Shown: one piece after another, positions 1 through 5,298 of the stretch
How the letters are laid out: each line of letters begins with the position of its first letter
How positions within the stretch are numbered: the stretch's first letter is position 1
Assembly: GCA_013698165.1 (NCBI GenBank)
Contig: JACCVN010000636.1
Coordinates: 1 to 6,962 of the forward strand
Reading direction: 5' to 3'
Length of the DNA stretch: 6,962 nucleotides
Source of the DNA: Parachlamydiaceae bacterium
GTDB taxonomy: Bacteria; Chlamydiota; Chlamydiia; Chlamydiales; Parachlamydiaceae
Program-made: the position numbers and the translations under genes
The notes under the pieces: generated by a model
Databases searched by the model: none
What the model was told of the DNA's origin: nothing
What the model saw: the letters and a program-made list of their open reading frames with translations, nothing else

Positions 1-16
1 GATCCACCGCTCTAAA

Positions 17-91
17 TATCTGCCTGGAAACCCTCTTCCTTAAGCTAGGCTTAATGTAGGCTGCTGCGTCTCGCAGCAGGAGTCAGCTATG
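17..91. repeat. Hairpin-containing dispersed repeat, copy 1
   Basis: This stretch aligns in the same orientation with 1571-1636: about 56 of 66 aligned bases are identical, and this copy has a 9-nt insertion at 47-55. The core is a hairpin with stem CTGCTGC (61-67), loop GTCTC and stem GCAGCAG (73-79), followed by the conserved AGTCA. No T-tract follows, so it is not a classical intrinsic terminator. A REP-like or 3'-UTR-associated repeat is the simplest reading. Its first 11 bases recur at 108-118, which may be a decayed partial third copy. Confidence 0.7.
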
Positions 92-184
92 TCGTAATAT
101 AACTTTTTATCTGCCTGGGTACTTTCAAAATCATTTTTATACTTACTCCTCCCTACTGTTGCTAATTGTAGCAGTTAAGAAGGA

Positions 185-199
185 TTCGATTCTATCGAA
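185..199. promoter_or_regulatory. Short perfect dyad upstream of the phosphatase promoter
   Basis: TTCGAT-tct-ATCGAA is a perfect 6-bp inverted repeat with a 3-nt centre, about 70 bp upstream of the -10 box of the phosphatase gene. The size and symmetry would suit a dimeric regulator site. No regulator is encoded nearby, and a chance palindrome in AT-rich DNA cannot be excluded. Confidence 0.2.
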
Positions 200-271
200 G
201 CATCAAAGTTTAATTAATCAATTAATTAATTTTTTTTATTTTTTATTCAGAAATTCAACTCTTTTAAATGT

Positions 272-277
272 TATAAT
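272..277 (+). promoter_or_regulatory. Probable -10 box (TATAAT) of the phosphatase gene
   Basis: A perfect TATAAT lies 47 nt before the start codon, predicting a leader of about 40 nt. No good -35 hexamer is present at 16-18 bp spacing (agaaat or similar), so the promoter is weak in that element or uses an activator. The same consensus -10 recurs in front of the 2759 gene. Confidence 0.45.
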
Positions 278-324
278 AAGCATTAGCATGTTAGTGGTTT
301 TTTAATATTATAAGGAGTAATATT

Positions 325-1569
325 ATGCAAATAAATAATGATAAAATTTTTCCTCAAATTAATCCTATTTTGCAGCAAGATTCTCCTGAAAAATTGTCTG
401 GGGAGGTAGCAAAACTCATGTCACTAACCGATAAAGATTGGGAGGTAAGGAGTACTGAAGAACTCAATTCTAAAATGACAAAATATTGTCAAGAATGTGT
501 ACCTCCCGGTAAAACGGCCGAAATGAGAGGGTTTATTGAAAAGCACGATCTTCCTCCAAATTCCGAAGTGGCTGTTATAGGGGATATCCACGGTAACGAT
601 ACTCGTTTAGATTTAAGCTTAAAAACATTGCAACAAAGAGGTTTTTTAGACGAGAGCTTTCGTTGTAAACCCGGTAAAAGCATTGTTTTTTTAGGGGATT
701 ATGTGGACCGTGGCAAAAATAGCCTTAAGGTTCTCGAATTGGTGATGACACTTAAAATGGAAAATAAAGATCAGGTTTTTCTTATTCGCGGAAATCACGA
801 AGATCTTCAAACAAGCTACGGAAGAATAGATCACTATGCATCAAAAGATCCCAAATACTGGCAATATATGCAAATTGCTTCAAATTTAGAACATCTTTCT
901 GCCTTTTATGAAAGTCTCCCAGTCGGTGTTTATTTAGCACAAAAACCTTCAGATGAATCAAATCTACCTCAATACATCCATTTCGGACACGGTCTTTTTC
1001 ATTTATATACAGATCCAGCTCCACTTTTTTCTTCTGATAAACCTAACAATCATCTATGGGTAAATGGATCTGCAGGCTTTAGTGAAAGGATTAAATCCCT
1101 CCTGGAAAAAGATTCCTCAGAAATTCCAAAATCAAAATATCAAATAAAACAACAGGAAGCTGCTTTAAAATTAAAGAACCTTGAAAGCCTTATCTATGTA
1201 AACTTTGACAATATCTATTGGCTAGATGCAGGAAATAAATTAGAGTATAATCCTTATTTACGCCGGACAACTATAGATCCACAATCTATAAAGGCTTATC
1301 TGAATATAAGTGGAGCAGATGTTGCTAAAGTCAAAGAAATAATTCGGGGCCATCAAATTGGCCTTTGGACTGTCATAGATAATCAAAAAATTGTGGCAAC
1401 CACTATAGACCCCTCATATATTGAAGATCGTCAGATATATATGGAATTAAAAGTGAGCGATAAAGTTCGGGACTGGCAAAAATCTTTAATAACTGTCCCT
1501 CTTTTGAACAACCATAATGATGCATTGGATAATGTCACGGTGACGGAGGGCATTCTTCCATCTATATAA
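325..1569 (+). CDS. PPP-family serine/threonine protein phosphatase (metallophosphoesterase)
   Basis: A 414-residue protein predicted to remove phosphate from Ser/Thr residues using a two-metal centre. All PPP signatures are present in order: GDIHGN at 86-91 (D87, H89), GDYVDRG at 124-130 (D125, D128, R129), RGNHE at 155-159 (N157, H158), HG at 222-223 and RGHQ at 341-344 (H343). By comparison with PP1, H222 and H343 fill the roles of the last two metal-ligand histidines. The H222-to-H343 gap is longer than in PP1 (121 against about 75 residues), with a charged segment at about 260-285. An N-terminal extension of about 80 residues precedes the catalytic core. There is no signal peptide or membrane segment. 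The start is supported by AAGGAG at 312-317, seven bases before the ATG. The gene is monocistronic and convergent with the next gene. The eukaryote-like motif set fits a host-directed effector or an internal regulatory phosphatase. The enzymatic class is well supported; the substrate is unknown. Confidence 0.9.
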   Translation: MQINNDKIFPQINPILQQDSPEKLSGEVAKLMSLTDKDWEVRSTEELNSKMTKYCQECVPPGKTAEMRGFIEKHDLPPNSEVAVIGDIHGNDTRLDLSLKTLQQRGFLDESFRCKPGKSIVFLGDYVDRGKNSLKVLELVMTLKMENKDQVFLIRGNHEDLQTSYGRIDHYASKDPKYWQYMQIASNLEHLSAFYESLPVGVYLAQKPSDESNLPQYIHFGHGLFHLYTDPAPLFSSDKPNNHLWVNGSAGFSERIKSLLEKDSSEIPKSKYQIKQQEAALKLKNLESLIYVNFDNIYWLDAGNKLEYNPYLRRTTIDPQSIKAYLNISGADVAKVKEIIRGHQIGLWTVIDNQKIVATTIDPSYIEDRQIYMELKVSDKVRDWQKSLITVPLLNNHNDALDNVTVTEGILPSI

Positions 1570-1570
1570 T

Positions 1571-1636
1571 TATCCGCCTTAAAACCCGCTTTCTTAAGCT
1601 GTAGCCTGCTGCACCTCGCAGCAGGAGTCAACAATG
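1571..1636. repeat. Hairpin-containing dispersed repeat, copy 2
   Basis: This is the second copy of the 17-91 repeat, in the same orientation, and it fills nearly all of the 70-nt gap between two convergent genes. Here the hairpin is longer: CCTGCTGC (1605-1612), loop ACCTC, GCAGCAGG (1618-1625), a perfect 8-bp stem. The outer hairpin base pair (C1605-G1625) is restored relative to copy 1, where it is G60/G80. Neither strand shows a T-tract after the stem. It may still act as a transcript 3'-end structure for both convergent genes. Confidence 0.7.
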
Positions 1637-1639
1637 CAT

Positions 1640-2386
1640 TTACTGTCTAAACTCATACAGCTCAATAGTTATAAAGTCTGTAACTTCATCACCAACTTTA
1701 TTGAGTAAAGTAACTTGCCAATTGTATTTTTTAGCCAATTCGTACATCAATTCGATATTACCGTGAGTTGTAGAATACCCTAAGATCAATTTACCCCCTT
1801 CTTTAAGGTGAATTTTGCCTTCCTTAAAATATCGATGCAATAGTTCATGCTCCGGGTCGTAAAGGCTCTGACCCAACATCGTAAGCTCGTCGATTTTGCA
1901 ATCTCTATGGCAAAAAGGGATATTGAAAAAAATAACATCAAAAAGTTGGGTTTCTTCCAGAGGGTCGAACATATCTCCTTGCAATACTTGCATTTTATCA
2001 GCGACACCATGCAAATGCGCATTTTCAATTGTATTAGCAACGGCATCAGGGTTAATATCTATAGCAAAAACTATTTCAGCCTCTTCTAATGCCGCTAAAA
2101 CAGAAAAAATACCTGTTCCACATCCGATTTCTAAAAAATGATCTCCAGTCCTGATAGGAATATCAGTCTGTTTATTGGCGCCGGGGAAAATAATAGGGGA
2201 GTACACATTGGGATAACCCACGAATGTTTTACCGTGAAAAGTAAATTGGTAATTTGATTCGATTCGCCTATTTTGTTCTAGCAGCACATCAGCAGCAGCA
2301 ATTTTATCGGTTTTTTCGGTAGCTGCTTCGAGTGAAACTGAACTTAAAATTAGGCTAAATGCTACTAGTTGAAATAATTTCTTCAT
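1640..2386 (-). CDS. Predicted exported SAM-dependent methyltransferase
   Basis: A 248-residue class I (Rossmann-fold) methyltransferase. The SAM-binding motif I is LEIGCGTG at 85-92. The strand-2 acidic residue is D110 in FAIDINPDA, the adenine-contact region is QGDMFDP at 136-142, and the motif IV position reads NIPF at 155-158. NIPF resembles the NPPF/Y of HemK/PrmC- and RsmC-type N-methyltransferases but has Ile for the first Pro. The first 21 residues look like a Sec signal peptide: two Lys, a hydrophobic core at about 4-17, and a cleavage site after LEA. That is unusual, because these enzymes need cytoplasmic SAM. The start is supported by AAGGA at 2396-2400 on the minus strand, nine bases upstream. 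The gene stands alone and divergent from the 2759 gene. The fold is well supported; substrate and location are not known. If the leader is not cleaved it could be a membrane anchor. Confidence 0.85.
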   Translation of the reverse strand: MKKLFQLVAFSLILSSVSLEAATEKTDKIAAADVLLEQNRRIESNYQFTFHGKTFVGYPNVYSPIIFPGANKQTDIPIRTGDHFLEIGCGTGIFSVLAALEEAEIVFAIDINPDAVANTIENAHLHGVADKMQVLQGDMFDPLEETQLFDVIFFNIPFCHRDCKIDELTMLGQSLYDPEHELLHRYFKEGKIHLKEGGKLILGYSTTHGNIELMYELAKKYNWQVTLLNKVGDEVTDFITIELYEFRQ

Positions 2387-2468
2387 AAACTTTGTTCCTT
2401 TGTATAAATTGCGAAAATTTAAATTGCCTGTGTATTCTTTTCTTCAACAATCCTGTGAGATCTTACTG

Positions 2469-2482
2469 AAAGGCTAGCCTTT
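2469..2482. promoter_or_regulatory. 14-bp perfect palindrome upstream of the methyltransferase gene
   Basis: AAAGGCTAGCCTTT is fully self-complementary and lies 83 bp upstream of the methyltransferase start, in the divergent interval. It could be an operator. As RNA it gives AAAGG-CTAG-CCTTT followed by further T residues on the + strand, so a weak terminator is the alternative. No neighbouring regulator gene points to either choice. Confidence 0.25.
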
Positions 2483-2718
2483 TTGCAACAATTCTTTTGT
2501 GATTCGCGAACACTACCAAACCCAGCCAGAGCCCGTTTAGTTAGACGAAGGCATCCAAACTTCTACGCGTCTGCACTATTTTATTTGCATTTATTACAAC
2601 TTTTTATTTATTATCACTACAAAAGTATATTGTTAATCAATTTAAATCCCTCTAACTTCAATTAATTTATTTTATTGCAATACAATAACAATATAGGGAT
2701 AATTAATCATAATGCTAT

Positions 2719-2724
2719 TATAAT
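2719..2724 (+). promoter_or_regulatory. Probable -10 box (TATAAT) of the helical-protein gene
   Basis: A perfect TATAAT sits 34 bp before the ATG at 2759, which would put the transcript start at about 2731 and give a short leader. No clear -35 is seen at the right spacing. This position supports the ATG at 2759 over the upstream TTG at 2675, because a transcript from here would not include the TTG. Confidence 0.4.
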
Positions 2725-2758
2725 AGAAGAAGCACTCTCACCTCTAACGGGGGATAAT

Positions 2759-4654
2759 ATGGAAGTTGATCCATTATTACATTTAAAACAACATGTTATT
2801 TCCACTTCAAGAATCAAAAATTCTGACTCAAGCATAGATATCAATTTTAAAGCCTCCTTCATTAACCTAAAAAAAGACTACGAACTCCACATTAGAAATT
2901 TTGAGGGGAGACACGCAAATGTGCAAACTGAAGGAACTCATAATGAAACCCTCTGGAATTCAATAAAAAAATCTGTTAAATTCATAAAAATATTCTTTAA
3001 TCTTTCTGACATAATTAATCGAACACACGACGATTTTCAACAACTATCACAGATTGAAAAAGAAATTAGCAAATTAGAATATTATAAGCACAATGAGATT
3101 TCAATACTTCTCCTAAATTCCGGCCTCAATGGCTTATCAGACAATTTTAATCTTCTCTATCACACTCGTGAAAGTGTTATTAGTCTCTATCACATCAATG
3201 ATGATCTAGAATCAATAGCTAAAAGCAATATTCTTAACTATGACCCTGAAATTAGTGCTATAGCATCAAGAGCATTGAAATTGAAAAAAAGGGTAGATGA
3301 AGAGCTAAATTCTATCGATGAAGATATGAAACGTGATGCTAAAAAATTTGAACGTTTAGAATCGTTAGAAGATGTGCCTTTAGATTCAGGCTTAGGGAAA
3401 GATGTCAAGGGCCTGGCACTCCTTTTTGGAATGCGAAGAGAGCTTAATAGCTTGGTTAAAGATTTTAAAAAAGAAATAACAAAAAATGATGGATTTGCTA
3501 AACGTTATCATAAATTGAAAATTGCGATTGATAGAATGATCGATCATTCGGATATAAATTTAAAGCGAGAGCTATTCAGTTCTACATTGGTGGATTTCTG
3601 CAAAAAAATTTATTATGATGATGGATATGTTGATGAGATGGAAAGCTCTCTTAAAAAAAATTTAAAACAGATAAGCGCAAAAAAGTCTGCTTTAAATATG
3701 TTATTTAATACCAACTCTGATTTCAAAAGTAAAGATGTCATAAATTACATTAATTTTGTAAATAACCATTTCAAAAAAATTACACATCTTTTTACCAATG
3801 TATATAATTCCGGACGGGAATCTTTGAATGTGGTATTTGACAATGAGCTAACAATAAATAAAATATTCGCTGCAAATGAACTAAAAAATTTAAATAAAAG
3901 TTTTAAAGAGTCTATCGCTTTATCCAGCGGCATTAGAAATTATACAATTATTCATGAGAGGAGCGTCCAGCCTGACTTTCAAAATATTTTCGTATTGCCT
4001 TCCGTGGCAATCGAAAAAAAGGAGTACAGTAGCAACTATGATAAACTTGCACCATACTTCCAGGAAATAGATCTTTTGGTCGATCTATGTCAGGAGCAAG
4101 ATGTCAATCCTGAGAAGATCGCTCTTGCCAAATTGAAAATTCATTCGATAATGGAGTTCCTACTCAACAGCTTGATATCCATTAACAGTAGCAATTTAAA
4201 AACTGAGTACGAAGAAGCTGACAAGACTTTGGCCTCTGTGGACAGAAAAAAAATAAGCCAAACAGTTTTGGATATTTTAATTAAAAATAGAGATTTAAAA
4301 CTTAAAAATATCGAAGATCTTCCAAAAATTCAATCAAAAATCTTAATGTTGAAAGATGTAATTATCAAATTAAATGATTATTTAGATGAAAATTTTCCCG
4401 ACTTAGAGGTCGTTGACGGGAAGTATAAAAAACCAATCGTCACACGTTTCAATAATATGCTGATTAGTGGCAATGTCGCCTCAAACTCGCCACAAGAACT
4501 TCAGGACTTGTCCCGAGCCTGTGAAGATTATCTGGATAAGCTAGATCATCTTCGTCAAAGCTCCACCTCGACTAGAGGGCTTTTAAAAGGCATTTCAGTA
4601 AAAAATCCCATCCCCAATACAAAGCATTTATACCTTCATGGCCATGCCTGGTAG
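2759..4654 (+). CDS. Large helical, charge-rich protein of unknown function
   Basis: A 631-residue protein that I cannot assign to a family. It is rich in Lys, Glu, Asp, Asn, Leu and Ile, with heptad-like, highly charged stretches, for example residues about 174-202 (LKKRVDEELNSIDEDMKRD and onward) and about 298-316. This suggests a mostly alpha-helical protein with coiled-coil segments. I see no signal peptide, no convincing membrane span, and no nucleotide-binding, metal-binding or catalytic motif. The frame is open back to 2666 and could begin at TTG 2675 (659 residues). I prefer ATG 2759 because GGGGGA lies four bases before it, TATAAT lies 34 bases before it, and the TTG has no ribosome binding site. 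The gene stands alone, with no terminator just after the stop. Large soluble helical proteins without homologues are common among secreted effectors of intracellular bacteria, but nothing here shows secretion. Confidence 0.75.
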   Translation: MEVDPLLHLKQHVISTSRIKNSDSSIDINFKASFINLKKDYELHIRNFEGRHANVQTEGTHNETLWNSIKKSVKFIKIFFNLSDIINRTHDDFQQLSQIEKEISKLEYYKHNEISILLLNSGLNGLSDNFNLLYHTRESVISLYHINDDLESIAKSNILNYDPEISAIASRALKLKKRVDEELNSIDEDMKRDAKKFERLESLEDVPLDSGLGKDVKGLALLFGMRRELNSLVKDFKKEITKNDGFAKRYHKLKIAIDRMIDHSDINLKRELFSSTLVDFCKKIYYDDGYVDEMESSLKKNLKQISAKKSALNMLFNTNSDFKSKDVINYINFVNNHFKKITHLFTNVYNSGRESLNVVFDNELTINKIFAANELKNLNKSFKESIALSSGIRNYTIIHERSVQPDFQNIFVLPSVAIEKKEYSSNYDKLAPYFQEIDLLVDLCQEQDVNPEKIALAKLKIHSIMEFLLNSLISINSSNLKTEYEEADKTLASVDRKKISQTVLDILIKNRDLKLKNIEDLPKIQSKILMLKDVIIKLNDYLDENFPDLEVVDGKYKKPIVTRFNNMLISGNVASNSPQELQDLSRACEDYLDKLDHLRQSSTSTRGLLKGISVKNPIPNTKHLYLHGHAW

Positions 4655-4785
4655 CAGTGCAGTTGATCTTCAAAGTGCGGACAATGCATGGCGGAGCAAA
4701 TGGCTAAATTTAGGGTTGATTGACTTTCACATATACTCAACATAGCTGAATATGAGAAATTTCGGCTGCGCAAGAGCTCATTTAA

Positions 4786-4827
4786 AAGTCCCTGTATCAC
4801 GCTTCACAAGCCGCCCCTTCGGGACTT
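4786..4827. repeat. Inverted repeat AAGTCCC / GGGACTT
   Basis: A perfect 7-bp stem (4786-4792 with 4821-4827) encloses a 28-nt loop that includes CCGCCCCTTC. The right arm shares the GGGACT motif with two other hairpins at 4865-4870 and 5074-5079, so it probably belongs to the same degenerate palindrome family. Confidence 0.35.
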
Positions 4828-4845
4828 ATATTCAACTATTGCCTA

Positions 4846-4880
4846 CCCATAGTTTGCCCCTATCGGGACTACACTATGGG
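4846..4880. repeat. REP-like palindrome CCCATAGT ... ACTATGGG
   Basis: Outer arms CCCATAGT (4846-4853) and ACTATGGG (4873-4880) are perfect 8-bp complements. An inner CCC (4857-4859)/GGG (4865-4867) pairing forms after an asymmetric internal loop. Its right arm is also the outer part of the 44-nt inverted repeat that pairs with 5140-5183. Confidence 0.6.
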
Positions 4881-4911
4881 CTTTACACAATTTGCCCCAT
4901 TCGGGGCATAA
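4868..4911. repeat. Left arm of a 44-nt long-range inverted repeat
   Basis: This arm is the reverse complement of 5140-5183 at 41 of 44 positions; the three mismatches are consecutive (TTT here against CGA in the complement of the right arm). It contains its own hairpin, TGCCCC-attc-GGGGCA at 4893-4908. Together the arms bound a unit of about 316 bp, like a BIME (paired REP copies) or a MITE-like element. Confidence 0.8.
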
Positions 4912-5077
4912 TCCTGTCGGGGAAGTAATGCGCCATTTTAGCTCGACAAAATGTTTTCCTGTTTTATCTAAAAAGGTAAAGCTTCCCAACAACATTTGAT
5001 GGACAAGGCTTTGAGAATCTTTAAGGATGTAAACGTTGTCAGTTCTTCAAAACTATGTGGGTTTTGTCCGAAAGGGA

Positions 5078-5153
5078 CTAGTTATATTTTTATTCCCCGA
5101 ATGCTAGTTATATTTTATTCCCCGAATGCTAGTTATATTTTATGCCCCGAATG
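5078..5153. repeat. Three tandem 25-26-nt repeats
   Basis: Units run 5078-5103 (26 nt), 5104-5128 (25 nt) and 5129-5153 (25 nt). Each begins CTAGTTATATTTT and ends CCCCGAATG. Units 1 and 2 differ only by one T; unit 3 has ATG for ATT before CCCC, and there CCCCGAATG continues into a full palindrome with GGGGC. The units therefore look like partial duplications of one half of the REP-like hairpin plus its AT-rich spacer. Three abutting copies without spacers do not make a CRISPR array. Confidence 0.85.
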
Positions 5154-5183
5154 GGGCTCGTTGTGTAAAGCCCATAGTGTAGT
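5140..5183. repeat. Right arm of the 44-nt long-range inverted repeat
   Basis: Complement of 4868-4911 with three consecutive mismatches. It includes the hairpin GCCCC-gaat-GGGGC (5144-5157) and ends in CCCATAGTGTAGT. The motif continues to 5185 as CCCATAGTGTAGTTA, which recurs with one change at 5350-5364 in the leader of the IS110 transposase gene. Confidence 0.8.
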
Positions 5184-5230
5184 TACTCAACCGCTTCGCG
5201 GTGTTTATCTCCTAATAACGCAAAAAAAAA

Positions 5231-5264
5231 GAAACCTCGAAAACCAAAAGGCTTTCGAGGTTTT
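5231..5264. terminator. Bidirectional intrinsic-terminator-like hairpin
   Basis: AAACCTCGAAA (5232-5242) pairs perfectly with TTTCGAGGTTT (5253-5263), an 11-bp stem with a loop that can close further by CC/GG. On the + strand it is followed by a short T-run then AATT. On the - strand it is followed by C and nine T residues (A-run at 5222-5230), the stronger terminator configuration. It is far from any gene end: 577 nt past the helical-protein gene and 241 nt before the transposase gene. It would block read-through from upstream into the IS110 leader. Confidence 0.75.
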
Positions 5265-5292
5265 AATTCTCGCAATATCTAGCTACATTCCC

Positions 5293-5298
5293 TATAAT
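5293..5298 (+). promoter_or_regulatory. Consensus -10 box (TATAAT) in the IS110 leader
   Basis: A perfect TATAAT with only a poor -35 at 17-bp spacing (TCGCAA at 5270-5275). IS110 elements are known to assemble a full promoter when the excised circle joins the right end to the left end, so a lone -10 near a left end fits that scheme if the left end lies just upstream. The predicted start near 5305 would transcribe the structured leader. Confidence 0.4.

Larger units (their letters stand above)
1..324. other. Non-coding leader region upstream of the phosphatase gene
   Basis: I see no credible coding region here. It holds a hairpin repeat near the left edge, a second exact copy of the 11-mer TATCTGCCTGG (17-27 and 108-118), an imperfect stem at about 163-176 (TGCTA-attg-TAGCA), a 15-nt dyad at 185-199, a low-complexity TTAATTAA-rich tract at about 208-246, and the phosphatase gene's start signals. 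The left edge may be the downstream region of a gene lying outside the window. Confidence 0.6.
2387..2758. other. Divergent intergenic region
   Basis: This interval separates the minus-strand methyltransferase from the plus-strand helical protein. It contains a 14-bp perfect palindrome (2469-2482), a short GC-richer island at about 2505-2575 that can form an interrupted stem (AGACG at 2543-2547 with CGTCT at 2568-2572), and a consensus -10 box at 2719-2724. A 60-codon open frame at 2483-2665 lacks a ribosome binding site and any recognisable protein character, so I do not call it a gene. Confidence 0.5.

Noticed and set aside
17..118. 11-bp direct repeats TATCTGCCTGG as target duplications around an 80-bp insertion
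   Set aside because: The left copy is part of the repeat itself, since 1571-1580 has the matching bases in the second copy, so it is not a target duplication.
782..1024. 80-codon minus-strand frame inside the phosphatase gene
   Set aside because: It lies wholly antisense to a gene with intact catalytic motifs and has no start signals.
1786..2141. Overlapping open frames on both strands inside the methyltransferase gene
   Set aside because: They overlap the conserved SAM-binding region in other frames and lack ribosome binding sites.
2401..2406. TATACA on the minus strand as the methyltransferase -10 box
   Set aside because: It lies 15 bp from the start codon, so transcription would begin inside or after the ribosome binding site.
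2483..2665. 60-codon open frame in the divergent intergenic region
   Set aside because: No ribosome binding site, no domain-like character, and it sits within probable promoter sequence.
5078..5153. Possible mini CRISPR array
   Set aside because: The 25-nt units abut directly with no unique spacers and no cas genes are present.
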